64,000 nt of DNA, from contig OY997593.1 of assembly GCA_963921825.1 (NCBI GenBank), positions 63,720,039 to 63,784,038 of the forward strand, given 5' to 3'. Both the position numbers and the translations under genes were made by a program. Position 1 is the first letter of the stretch; each line of letters begins with the position of its first letter. The notes under the pieces are model-generated. The model was not told the DNA's origin. It saw nothing but the letters and a program-made list of their open reading frames with translations, and searched no databases. This DNA comes from Erodium maritimum (taxonomy: Eukaryota; Streptophyta; Magnoliopsida; Geraniales; Geraniaceae). Positions 24,054 through 35,343 of this stretch are shown here, piece by piece.

Positions 24054-25041
24054 TCATAGACTGTGGGTAATATTCTCATGGCTCTGTCTGAAGTTGAGAT
24101 AGTCCGAGCAAAGAAACGGCTTGTAAATCCTGGAATTACCTTCCCCCACGACCTCCTCCGGTGCCACTACCACCTTGTCCTTCTCAAAGCACCAAAAGAA
24201 GGCAACAGAGTGGCGGTTCACAGGTGTCCTCAAAGCAACTCGGTGGTGGGATGACCTTAGCCGACCATTGCTCCAAGCCTGCAACAAATCTCCAACGTTA
24301 ACAACCAGAGAACCCTCACGTGGTGGTATGTCCGTCCATACACCATCCTTGGACCTCACTTGAAGCCCACCGACCTCGTCTTGATACAGTATTGTTATAC
24401 AGCTCAAATCAGTGTGCATCCCCAGTCCCTCAACCTCCTCATCTTCATCTTCAGAACCTCGTCTTGAATACTTCACCGTCCTCAGATACCCATTACATTT
24501 ATCGAATTCGGATTCATACACCTTCCCATCTCCCAAACTCATCAATACAGCGTCTACGATTCTCTTAGCCAACTCCATCATTTTGCTTCCACATTCTTGC
24601 ATTATTTCCCTACACAAACACACATGTTGAAATCGAATAACATCTAATCTAACTGATAAGATATAAGTACAAATACAACATCAACATATGAAAAACAACT
24701 TGGATATCGTACTCGAATTCAGTATTCTGGTGGCCAAACAATTCAGCAGCGGAAATCTTTGCGGATGCAAGAAAATCTGGTCCTGAAAATCGGAGGCTTT
24801 CGAAGTAAGGAGATACTCTGAAGCGAGGTATGAAAAACTCAGGGCCGAGCTTGGAATGTAGAGGAAGGCTGAAGACATGATCCGACAGTGAGCACACTTG
24901 GGTGAACAAAGCCGTGGAGATGCCATGGTTGGTGACACAAAAGAATCCCCAATCTTGGCAGGCCCGAGAAAGGGTGTCGAAATCAATTGGAGTGGACAGA
25001 TCCAATACAGGAAGTTGCACGGAGACTCTGGCTTCAGACAT
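24054..25041 (-). CDS. 2-oxoglutarate/Fe(II) dioxygenase, gibberellin 20-oxidase-like (copy A)
   Basis: Two exons, 25041-24713 and 24609-24054 (intron 103 bp, GT-AG); 294 residues. The N-terminal DIOX_N part starts MSEARVSVQLPVLDLSTP and has WGFFCVTNHGIS. The C-terminal 2OG-Fe(II) domain has the iron triad HTD...H (GLGMHTDLSC; RLRSSHHRV) and the 2OG-binding R-x-S (NRHSVAFF). The family oxidises hormones and specialised metabolites in the cytosol; the substrate cannot be told. Compared with copy B, the last codons differ: a net loss of about 5 bases after SHEN shifts the frame, so the protein ends ITHSL instead of the conserved HTVYDFAGL tail. Catalytic residues are intact, so it may still work. 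A G-box-like CACGTG lies about 210 bp upstream (near 25247). Confidence 0.88.
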
Positions 25042-25263
25042 TACTTTTCAGTTGGACTATGGGTCTAGGAATACTGGGTTTGCTGGATTACATATATGGA
25101 GGAGAAGGGGAGCTGATTGAATTCATTTAACCTCCAATTAGAGCATGACACAGCAACGGCATCATAGACGGTGGGACCCCACCTCCACTTAGAAAACAAT
25201 ATATATTTTTTATAAAGGAGACTTTTACTGGCCAAACAAAACAGGCCACGTGTCCTCAAAGAA

Positions 25264-25675
25264 GCTAATGAATCTCCTAACATTCATAGCTGACAATTTT
25301 TGAGACTTTTTTCAGGAACGAAAATTATCCTTTCTCGAGGATTAAAATTTATACTTCAAAGATCTAAATGTATGTCATTTTGACAACTGAATGAAGATTT
25401 CGACTTAAAAACAGATTCATTAAGCCTATATTGCGTTGGAAAATTCGATATATCAAACTAACCAAAAATCCACACATCCTGGGGAGAAATAGAAAGTTGC
25501 AATGCAAATAAAAAAGTAACAACAAAAATAGAAATGCCAATTCATTCTAAAGTGATATTCCAACGTTGACATGTTATAGCGAATACGATCATCGGGGCAG
25601 TTGCAAGAAAACGAGAATTAAGGCTTGACCAGCCTTGCAGAACCAACCTTAATAACCAACTCCCATCCCTCCTCT
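25264..25675. repeat. Right copy of the dioxygenase-flank repeat
   Basis: Direct repeat of 23461-23904. It ends abruptly at CCCTCCTCT, after which unrelated transposon DNA begins. The homology to the 3' flank of gene A resumes near 35241. Confidence 0.9.
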
Positions 25676-25756
25676 AGTACTCATGCCCCAAACTTGGTGG
25701 AACCGGTCCAACCCAAAATCGATGGTATGGTAGTTTCTGCAGACCACCCCCCCTCG

Positions 25757-25780
25757 CCCCCCCCCCCCCCCCCCCCCCCC
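25757..25780. repeat. Homopolymer of 24 C
   Basis: An unbroken C run preceded by other C-rich bases. On the minus strand it is a G run able to form quadruplexes. Its exact length is prone to sequencing error. Confidence 0.9.
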
Positions 25781-25929
25781 AAAGTGTCGTCAGTGTTGTG
25801 GGCCAGAAAATCCATAACCGGTCGTTTACCAAGGTACGACCTTCAGTGGTGGCTAGGTTTCCACCCGCCTTGCTTAGCCCTTCAATTGCTTCACCCGTCT
25901 TGTGAGCCTTGTATGAGTGTGATCCCGCA

Positions 25930-26835
25930 AAGATGCACATAACCGTGTGGGATCTTGTGTAGCATGTACCTCTGTCGCTCTATGTGTGTCATCTCTTGAG
26001 AATGTTGAGAGGAGTGGGCACTCTTGTGCCTGCAATGTGAATTTTCTCCTGATAAATCTGAACGTAGGTTTTAGTACCCAGTTTGTCCTTTCCCCTTTTA
26101 TGGCGTGGCCCATATGGCATCCGACTCTTGATGGGATTTTCTATGTCTACCACAACTCCGATGGTGTTGTCCACAATTCTTTCATTCATACTTTTCTTCC
26201 TTCCGATGGCGTCTCGGGATATCCCCTAGGCTTCATCCGAAGTCATGGTCGGTCTTTCGCTTAATGTTTGAAATATTTGTTGTCCCGCGGCTTCACAATC
26301 GCCCTCATAGACACGTTTGGAAGCCGTCCCCGTCCTAAAGAAGCAAACAATCTTTGGCCAAATGGCCCAACACAATTGAAGCAATGTTCAGGGATATGTT
26401 CATAAAACAAGAAAAGTAACGACCGTATCTCATATTCTGAGACTCGAAATAGCGATCAACTCGTCCACCTTCAAACACCCACCTAACATTTTCGCAATCT
26501 AATAAAGCCGCTCCCTGGTTCCAAGCATTCACCCGGAGGTTCATCACTCTCATCCATGCCAAGATGCGAGTGAAAGGGAGGTCATGATGTCTCATCAAAT
26601 GACCAAGATCTGCCAAACCACCAGGGAGCGTCGGAAGGCCCACGATTGCTCCCTTAGTACCTTGTTTCGCAGTCCCGTCGACCGGAAAAAGAAATCCTCC
26701 AGTTTGTTGCTCAATGGTCTCGCCTCCATGATGTCAGATTTCATAAGACAAGAGAACCTAAACGATGTCGTAGAGAAGTCGTCATTTAATAAAGGAGCAA
26801 AGTTGGAGGCGACATGGTGGACAACTGGCGCCAGC
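25930..26835 (-). mobile_element. Degenerate LINE ORF1 / DUF4283 (At4g02000-like) fragment
   Basis: Read on the minus strand, broken segments give NKLEDFFFRSTGLRNKVLRE, SLVVWQ, DLPFTRILAWMRVMNLRVNAWNQGA, a valley matching DUF4283, then EHCFNC...GHLAKDC (a zinc-knuckle pattern across frames) and PYGPRHKRG. The order is that of plant LINE ORF1. Several frame changes and stops show it is long dead. Confidence 0.5.
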
Positions 26836-28518
26836 TGTTAGTTTTTTAGCATTCTTTTAGAAGTTTGTCAGGGTCATTGATTTATGTGATATGTCAAAAA
26901 ATGATAGGGAGGGTTTATAAATAGACCATATTCGTCGTCTTCTCATTTTCCATCTGAACATTTATGTAATTGAGAGAGAAGCATAATAGATCCTCTTGAG
27001 TACTAGTGTTGTAAGTGAGAAAATCAATAACAATTCATGTTGGTTAACAGAGATTGAAAAATTGGTATCAAAGCCTCTCCTTCACGGACATGACAAGAGC
27101 TTCCGACCTTAACGACGTAGCACACTGAGTAGTGGAGGCGGGCTTTCAGCAACTGAATATACTGGTACAAGACCTCACAGAACAGACGTATAACATCAAA
27201 CTAATCATTAAAGCCATGGTAGGAAGAACTAAGGGCCAATTCAACGAGATCCTAACGATTCTGAAGAAACTCACCGAAAGAGTAGAGAACATCAAACGTC
27301 GAGAAGGATCGACCGTAAGAGAGTCGCGAATGACACCAAAATATCCACAACGACAAGATCCAACACGAGGACCTGAATCTCTTGACGGATCTCGCTTCAA
27401 CGAAGACTCTCCCTGTGGACGCTAGAGGGAGAGAAAAAGAGAACATAAAGTGAGACGGGAAGCGGATTGTTAGAGAATTGCGAGTTAGAGATCAGGAGAG
27501 GCAGTCGCGAGTTCGAAACTGGTGATGACCGGTTCCGAGCTGACTAACCGATGAAGGAGGCCAGGCGAGAACACAACGCCTTGACCTTCTGAACGCAGGA
27601 GATCCAGTTCCCAGCCTTCAATGGTGAGGAGGTTCAGGCATAAATCCGGAAATGTATGAGCTACTTTTACCTCTACGCCGTATCGAAAGAACTGCGAGTT
27701 AGACTAGCAGCGATGCACTTCACCGGACGAGCCGAGGTGTGGTTTTAGGATTATCAGAGGGGACGAAGCACGATCAATTGGGACCAACTTGTACAAGACC
27801 TTGCCTGAAAATTTGATGAAGGAAGAAACAGTAATGTGATCTCCAAACAACTGATACATGAAGGAACTATACAAGAGTATGAAGACAAGTTTGAGGTAAT
27901 AAGAGGAATGATGATGGCCAAGAATCTGTCATTCACGTAAGAATCTTTCGCGGCCAATTTTATAAGCAGTCTCAAACCTCAATTGAGGACCGAAGTGCTC
28001 ATGATGGAGCCGGAATCCTTGGGAAGAGCCATGTTCTTGGCTCGCATAGAGGAGAAAGGAACTCGTCCAAGGCGGGGTGTCCAGAACACGCGACCCTCGG
28101 AGGAAAGTACCTCTAATACTCGTCCACATCCCAGATTATTCGAGCTCCCTTTCCACAAGTTCGAGAGTTCCAACCCACAACTCAAACAAACAATAATGTC
28201 AGAGTTTCTCTAGTGACAAACATCAACTCAGACTACTATAATGAAAGAAGACGACTCGGATTGTGTTACACATGTCTGGTAAGAAATTTTAGACCACATA
28301 ACTACCCAAACAAGCAACAAATGTTCCGACTAGTGAGAAAAGAAGGGGAACCAAGTGAGTCGATGGAAGAAGCAGTCGAAGTCGCCTGGAACAGAGAGGA
28401 AGAAGGTCCATTTGGATAGGAAGAAATGGATTGGGTGGGGGTTCGAGAAGAGACCATCAAGGTCGCAACCACCGACTCATCTATGTCGTTAAGGGTTGAA
28501 GACAAGGTGAAAAACAAG
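26836..28518 (+). mobile_element. LTR retrotransposon fossil: 5' LTR, primer site and gag
   Basis: A likely LTR runs from about 26836 (TGTTA) to 27049 (TAACA) with a TATA box (TTTATAAATAG, about 26914). A primer-binding site follows at about 27062, TTGGTATCAAAGCC, close to the complement of initiator tRNA-Met. Gag-like coding sequence extends from about 27130 to 28430 and includes the Retrotrans_gag region and a zinc-knuckle-like CYTC. It resembles Ty3/gypsy-type gag. The copy is broken, with several breaks. No pol and no second LTR are seen, so LTR dating is impossible. The amount of decay suggests an old insertion. Confidence 0.65.
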
Positions 28519-28558
28519 GCGTGACAGGAGGGAATACTTACCACTATACTACAACGAT
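28519..28558 (-). pseudogene. 5' half of a tRNA-Asp
   Basis: Forty bases on the minus strand match the first half of tRNA-Asp (9484-9523) up to the anticodon loop (CTGTCACGC). There are only two differences, at position 1 and in the anticodon stem. The 3' half is missing; the LTR-element fossil abuts the break. Upstream bases (CAATCAACA) also match those before the intact gene, so this is part of a duplicated segment. Confidence 0.85.
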
Positions 28559-28575
28559 CTTGTTGATTGATTATA

Positions 28576-30392
28576 GGGTTATTTACGATTGATGGTACCC
28601 AAATGTTTCATCCACGAATGATATGGTACCCATATGTTTCAAATGACCAATTGAGTACCCCAAATGATTTGTCCGCGGACGAAATTGGCATATTCCGTTA
28701 GAAGGTTAACAGAATATTCCATTAACGAAGTCATGTGACACCATGTGTAGTTAAGTGGAGTGTGAAATGACGATTTTGCACTTATCTAATTCATCCTTAT
28801 GAATTTTTAAGGGGGAATTACCATTCTGCCCTTATTTAAAAATAAATATAATTAAGAAATAATATATTATTAATATATAAAATTCATAAATAATATTAAA
28901 AAATAAAATGATTAATATAATAATTAAAAAAACAAATTAATCTAACTCAATCTAATTAGAACCTAATCTAACTTAATTAACATAATCTAATTAACCTAAT
29001 TAATCTAACATAACTACCCTACATATTCCGCTTCATCCTTCATCATTTACACATGGCCGAAATTTCTCTCGACCTCATCTTCTTCTCAAGCGAGCGGCGG
29101 CGACCAGTTCCTCCTCTTCTTCGATTTCTCCAGCGGCAAAGGCTCTTAACTCTGTAGATCTGGTCGGGCTGGAGGTGTCTTAGAAGCTCCGGTCTTCCTA
29201 TGCCTCAGATCTGTGAGATTCTGGATGACGGCGGCGGAGGTCTATCTCCGTCGATGCCCTCCTCGTCCACGGAAGCCACTCCTCCCGACGGCGGCGACGT
29301 TATAGATCTAGGAACTCGGAAGGTCGCTCCATCGCGATTTGGATTCGCTCCACCGTTCCCATGCGAGGAACACTGCCCGCGACATTCGTCTCCACCAACG
29401 GTGAGTCATGACAATGATTCATTTCCCCTTTCAAATTTGCTGGTTGGAGGAAGAGTTTGACCAAGACAACCATTTGGGTTTTTTTTCTTCAGATCTGAAA
29501 TCTGCTTAACGAGTGTTGTGAGTTTTGTTTAATGAATGTATTGAACTCAGAATGTATTGAACTCAGAATCAGAACTGATTTATGAGAAATGTTGATCTGT
29601 ATAGGTTTGTGTTTGAGTTGTGGTTGAATCCCGTGTCGATGTGTATAGATTTGTTCAAAGGGAGATGTGTGTTGATTGGTTGAATCTGGATTCATGGAAG
29701 AACATTCACGAAAAAAGACGAACAGTCAGGAAAAAATCGAATATGTGAAAACAGTAAAAATAATTTTCAATTTATTTTGTTACAATTGTAAGATAAATGA
29801 AATTTTTAACTACTGAAAAATAAAAACTAAATACATATTAATAAAAATATAAAAATGATATATATAAATTTTAAAAGTAATTATGAATAAAATTATTGAA
29901 ATAATATGATAATTTGGTTAACTAAATAATTTTTTTAAAATATATGATTTAATTTTTTAAAATTTAAAATAATTAGAAAATATAAATTAAAGAAAAATAA
30001 TAATAGTCAAAAATATAAAAGTAATTAAAATTGAAGAAATTAAGGAATATAAAAAATTAATAATATAAAATAATTAAATTTTATGAAATTAAGGAAAATA
30101 AAAATAAATAAGAATTATTAAAAAATTAATGATATTATTAATAATTAATTAAAATGATAATGAAATTAAATATAGTAAAAGGGTAAAACAGTCTTTTTAC
30201 ACTTAAGTCAAAAGTCAACTAAAATGATAAAGGGTAAAATGGACATTTCACTTTGGTCTGTTAGTTTTTTTAACCCCATCAGCTCAAAAGGTTCGTGGAT
30301 AGAACATTTGGGTACCAAATTGGAATAAAAATTCATAAGGGTACTTTATCGTTCGTGGACGAAATATTTGGGTACCAAATCGTAAATAACCC
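28576..30392. mobile_element. Mutator-like element carrying host-like sequence (Pack-MULE candidate)
   Basis: A 1817-bp element. Its inverted ends begin GGGTTATTTACGAT and continue for over 100 bp (repeated GGTACCCAAAT and CGTCCACGAA blocks). Exact 9-bp target duplications TTGATTATA lie at 28567-28575 and 30393-30401. The interior has a GC-rich part (29040-29400) that looks like a plant 5' untranslated region and first exon, with ORF 29200-29460 (MPQICEILDDGGGG) and a good donor (ACG|GTGAGT) at 29400. An AT-rich remainder follows. No transposase is seen. The end sequences differ from those of the 4076 MITE. Confidence 0.85.
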
Positions 30393-30401
30393 TTGATTAT
30401 A

Positions 30402-31960
30402 ACAGTTTACACTATTTAATAATTATTTATTTCCACAACCCGAAGTTGAAACCTTGCAAGGATTCAAACAATACTAAATTTGATAAAAATATGTTTCATA
30501 ATAACTTAAATTTATTTTCTATGTTAGTATAATCCAAAATTAGAAAAATATGTTTTTCATACTTTTCAAGGTAAAAATAATCTCCTAATTGAAAATTATC
30601 TATATCTTTTCTCTCACATGCTATGTCGTGTGCCTCTCCCGAGGAAACCCTAGTCCTATCTAGGATGCTCCTTATCCTTGTCACCGTCGCCGACAACACC
30701 GAGCTAGTGTCTGACCTATCCCACCACCGTCCCCTACCATACAATTCTCTGCATCGTTGATTTCCCCACCCTTATGTCCTTCATCTAAAGTCTCAAGCCC
30801 GTTAAAGGCACAATGTAGGAGGAAGCCGAGGAAGAAGAGGAAACGGAGGTGTTGGTTCCCTACTTACCGATTAATCCATCTGTGTTGGAACACCAATAAT
30901 TTGGCATAGTGGGTTAGCTCTGAGCCCCGAGGCTTCCCCAGAAGGAAGTTCTACTGTTCATCATCACCAATGCATGGGGATGATCAGCGGTGGGTTTAGT
31001 TATCAAGGACATAGGCCTGGGGGTCTTTGGGTTCTACTTTGAATCGGCGGAAGCTTAGGCATGAGTCTGGGGTAATGAACCTTTGTGCTTTGATCGTTGT
31101 CCTCTCCTCCTTAGGGACATTGACCCGTTGGCCAGGGAACTTCCTACCCTGAATCGTCTACAGCTATGGGTCACATGGAAGTTACTAGTAATGCCACTCG
31201 TAATCTCTCCCCTAGAGTGCCAAGAGAGACTCCATCGGGGGACGGTCCGTCATTTGGGTTCCTACAACAGATCGAGAGAGCTACTTGGTGGGATTGGTCC
31301 CGGGGTTGATCCAGGATCCTTGGCCAGCGCTGTTGTCATCCTCTTAGACCGGGAGTGCCTCAAAGGCTTACCACTGTTTGTGGCCACCGTCGTTGTTCCT
31401 GGTAGAAGGTTCACCGGGAATGGGAAGCATGGAGGCGTTCGGAGGTGTCATCGGTCCCTGTGGAGGGTAGGAGATTTTATGGAGCAACGATAATGCCACA
31501 GCTCCCAAACGAATGATCGTCGTGATCCCCATGGGTGGCACCACTAACGTTAGGGACGCATTCGAATAACGAGGGGATTTGGCTTGCCTAGGACACTGGT
31601 CACGGGCTAGATTCAGGGATGGGATAGAGAGCATTTCAGAGGGGGATCGGGGTCAAGCATTTGACCTTCTTCTTGTAGCGCAAAGGCTTTATATGCTTAC
31701 GTCTCGACGCCGATGACATGTATCGAGGAATATCCTCTGGTAGAGGCACGTGAGGAGTAGTCTCAGGGTCTACCCAAGGTTGCACGTGGTTGATTGTCAC
31801 CTAGGCAGGTTCCTCGAGGTGCGTTGGTGGTGTGGGGGGCATGAGAGCGGATGGAACAATAAGGTTGATGAGGTCAACGAGACATATCTTGGGCGGCGAG
31901 CAGCTGAGTGCATAGAGAGAAGAAGAAGCAGAAGCCTAGAAGCCAAAAATACATATTTTA
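30402..31960 (+). mobile_element. Degenerate LINE ORF1 (DUF4283), inverted relative to the 7-9 kb copy
   Basis: Aligns with the reverse complement of the 7.1-9.48 kb region without the hAT insert. Shared blocks include the AT-rich stretch (30480-30600), GGTTCCCTACTTACCGATTAATCC, and the DUF4283 segment LLLRDIDPLARELPTLNRLQLWV at about 31090-31170. Downstream (31200-31960) the reading is broken but still ORF1-like (HLGRFLEVRW near 31800). No reverse transcriptase is present. Confidence 0.5.
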
Positions 31961-32060
31961 TACCTAAATTAGTGTATTTATTAAAAAAATATAACATGTT
32001 GTGAATAATGACCTCTTTTAAGTTTTAAAGAAAAAAGAATAATAAAAAGTCTTCATCATC

Positions 32061-32225
32061 ATTTTTTTTATAAAAAAAGAAATACAAGGAAATCCTATTT
32101 CAGCCTAATCTAACCCACCACCTACACTTGCTCCCAAGAAAATGTGCCCACCAGGATTAGAAACTGTGACCTCAAGGAGAGATAATAAGTGAAGAGATAT
32201 TCACCACCAGACTAATCCAAGTGGG
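32061..32225 (-). mobile_element. SINE-like retroposon
   Basis: On the minus strand the head carries an A-box-like TAGTCTGGTGG and, about 40 nt on, a degenerate B-box (GAGGTCACAGTTTCTAATCC). It ends in TTGTATTTCTTTTTTT. Sixteen-bp flanking repeats (AAAAGTCTTCATCATC at 32045-32060; AAAAGTATTGATCATC at 32226-32241) differ at two positions, as expected of an old target duplication. Confidence 0.55.
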
Positions 32226-32289
32226 AAAAGTATTGATCATCCTAATGTGTTTCCTTTATCATTTTAGGATGTGTTTGACTAGTTTTTTT

Positions 32290-33650
32290 AGCGTATAGAC
32301 GAAATTTTATTGATATACAAATAGAAAGGTCACAGAGACCGTACAAGAATGGAAATTAGCTAACATGATGAGGTACAGTTTCGTGACAGCCGAAACACTA
32401 ATCTTATTCTAAAACTCCAGTAAATACTAGGGAGATATTAGGGGTAGTCCTCTATTCCAACAGTGTGGCATAATTTATCCATGATGATTTCCATGTCTCG
32501 ACTTGATCGGACTGTTATGTTGTAACAATCGATCAATGAGTATGCCAGGTAAAGGAGGAGGTTGGGAATCAATAGATTACTGATTCACGAGGGCCGAGAT
32601 GTAGCTCCTGAGGGGCATCCTGTGAGCCCCTGGCTAATTCATGGCAACCCACGAGTCAAGTCATCTTGCCTCGTTGCATTGCCATCAGGGTGAATCTCCT
32701 TCGTGTTGTCCGTGGAGTTCATGTGCTATGGGTGGAAGTATTGGATTCATCCGTCCCTAGGGAGGAGAAATACCACCGGGGCTCCTTACTGTTGTGGTCT
32801 AAGGGGTGGCGGGGTACCGGATTGGGCCTTTAGTCTGCATCCTATTGACCATCCGGCGAGAGGAAACGATCCTCTCCCAGGGGGTTCGTCATCTTGTAGA
32901 TGTCTACCGCTGCACGGATTTGCAGTAGTGTTGCAGCCCTTTATGGTGATTGAGTGGACCTCTTCTTTCCTGTTGGGCCATTCGAAATGGATCATGAAGA
33001 ATATGTTCGTGATGGTGGATCGGAGTCCATAGGTAGGCTTCGCTGGATCAGGACCATTAATCTGATGGGGGTCACGCTTGTGGGTTAGGGTTAAGGTTGC
33101 CCTCCCTATTCCCTATTGGACTCTTGGTTTCCTGGTCTCCTCGGGAGTCAGATGCGGTGGCTAGTCCTCGGTGGTAGGGGTGGGGCGGGATAAATACCAA
33201 CGGTCATACCCTAATAGGTCCCCGGATACCTTCCTCCATAAGCAGATCAAACGAGAGCCATTAAAGGGCAGGTTCAAGGTCATCACCTTCAGCCAGTTGC
33301 TTGCGTGAAGGTAGGAGGCGGGAGTCTGCCACGGTTGGTCGATCCCTAATCATGTTTGTGCATCATTTCATGTGGGAGCTTGTGGTGGTACTTGGTGGTG
33401 GGTTTGGGATCTTCCCTCGGAAGCATCTATGGTCTCTAGCGTATTGGGCTGATCGAGGACGGGCGGCGAATCAGTAGGCGGGAGGTAATAGGGGTCAGCG
33501 GGCCTTGTGGACGGGGTTCCATTGTGAGTTGCGGTGGATGGTGGAAGGATACGAGAAAGGTGACAAGGTCGATGGCAACAACACTCTGATTGACAGAATG
33601 GAGAAGAGAGTGGAGAGAAACCCTGGGTCTCAAAATGCTTTTTAAAGTTT
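32290..33650 (-). mobile_element. Short, internally deleted LINE-like copy
   Basis: Minus-strand layout: a leader (CCCAGGGTTTCTCTCC near 33625), an ORF1-like start (MEPRPQGPLTPITSRLL near 33522) and broken coding sequence. It ends in a LINE-type tail with AATAAAATTT at about 32310. About 1.36 kb is far too short for a full LINE. No reverse transcriptase is visible. Confidence 0.4.
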
Positions 33651-33954
33651 TTTTATATATAAGATATATGTGTTCGACCAGTTGATCGACTATAATTATG
33701 TTTGTACATAACCAAGATTATAAACTATCAAATCTTTTTTATCAAAATAGTTTTTTTTCGTCTAATTTTTGTATCTTATGAAAAAAAATGATTGTACATA
33801 CTAATCCATTTAAAACCGATTAATAATCAAATAAAATAAAATAATTTTACTAATTCGAATAGGTTAAAAAAGAATGAATTTGGTTATAAAACTTTTCGTT
33901 GTACTTTTTTTTTTAATTTATTTTTTCTTGAGTATTTTTTTTATCAACAATATT
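33651..33954. other. AT-rich spacer
   Basis: A very AT-rich stretch between two retroposon-like copies. Nothing recognisable is seen. Confidence 0.5.
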
Positions 33955-35070
33955 TTTTATTATAAATACCTCACCTTTGAAATATAGGTAGAGGCAAGGG
34001 GAAACCCCCAAACAGAATATTTAAAAACAAAAACAACCTTTAAGAAGGTTCCTAGAGTACAACAAGGTAAGTGACATTATCACGAACGGGTCTAAAACTC
34101 AGATATTACAACAATTAAGCAAATCAAACCATGGGTCTAATAAACTTATACCCGGATTGAATAACATTGAAGTACAACAAGTGAACAACCCAACAAGGGG
34201 CAAAACAAGCACAACAAATTAACAACCCAACAAGAGGTGAGACAAAAAAACAAAGAACACAAAGAAACAGAAAAGAGAGAAAAGTACTGAGCCAAGCAAG
34301 GTACCAAAACTCAGAGCAAACCTCTTGTTCAGTCCTCATTACCAGTAGGTAAATCAGTCACGACCAACACCAGGAAAAGGCCCCAAAGATGAGGACCAAC
34401 ATAAACAGGAATGTTGAGCAAGAAATCAGAGCCCCAACACAGAGGAGAACAAAGACCCGATCCATGGGATAAATCTAAACCCACTCCCCAAAAGCTCCCA
34501 AAATCGGACCACATAGCCGTCGGCAAACACCGAGATAAACGGCCAATCTGAAAACTCTAACACACAAACTCAACCAGGAGGAAGAGGAGAGGTAGACGAA
34601 CTGGAAATAGAGAGGAATACCTCAAACCAGAAGCAACACCAAGCGAACTGAGACGACCAGATCCGAAAATCTGACACCGATCAACACGATACTGATCCGC
34701 CAGTAGTCAACCAGTATAAACCTCCACAGGGATCAAGAAAGACGAGGAAACCGCCACCCACCACGAACTCTACCTTCAAACGAAGCCTACATGCTTAACC
34801 CACTAGCCGGAGGAAAGATGCCCTAACGAGCCTCGGACCACCATGATCACGAGAACGAAAGAAGAGTCGTGGATCTGATAGAAGCATCAACGCACCACCA
34901 AAGGAACCAAAAGTAGATCTGGAGGGGACCAAAAACCGTAAATCGAAGCCAGAAAGGAAAGGGAGAAGGAAGGAGAAAAAAAGGAGAACAATGAAAAGGC
35001 ATCATCGTCTTCTCTGGCATACGAAGTGGCATGAGACGACGTCGACGACTGAAAGGTGCACAATTAGGGT
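33955..35070 (-). mobile_element. Non-coding LINE-like retroposon, about 1.1 kb
   Basis: On the minus strand it begins AACCCTAATTGTGCACC, runs through T-rich sequence without a long ORF, and ends with GTATTTATAATAAAAAATATTG and an A-rich tail near 33955. This looks like a non-autonomous retroposon with a LINE-type 3' end. No clear target duplication was found. Confidence 0.4.
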
Positions 35071-35343
35071 TTGTAAAAAAAAGGAAGTATAGAGAGAGTT
35101 TTCTAAAAAGTTTGTTAATTACATCATTATTTCGGAATACATAACCAAAACAAGTTTAAAGTCACAACCTATAGATTAAAAACAAGGACATCACAAAATA
35201 TGGAGAGTACATATACATTTTCTTTTCTTTTGCAACTACTCATAAAATATATCCCAAATGTGAATAGGCGAAACAGTAGAACAAAGATAATAAAACTAAA
35301 AATACAGACATGGCTGGCAAGAATTGAACCGCAAGAGTGATAA

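Larger units (their letters stand above)
25676..35240. other. Nested transposon block inserted in the 3' flank of dioxygenase B
   Basis: About 9.6 kb of repeat DNA separates the two parts of a once continuous gene flank. To the left it matches 23461-23904; to the right it matches the DNA from 23953 on. About 48 bp (23905-23952 in copy A) are missing at the junction. The block holds LINE ORF1 remains, an LTR-element fossil, a Pack-MULE, a SINE and two non-autonomous LINE-like copies, annotated separately. No host gene is seen in it. Confidence 0.8.

Noticed and set aside
29200-29460. Independent small host gene
   Set aside because: It is wholly inside a MULE with perfect 9-bp duplications, so a captured fragment is more likely.
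31083-31493. 136-residue host protein
   Set aside because: Its N-terminal part is the DUF4283 segment of the degenerate LINE ORF1; the rest is out of frame.
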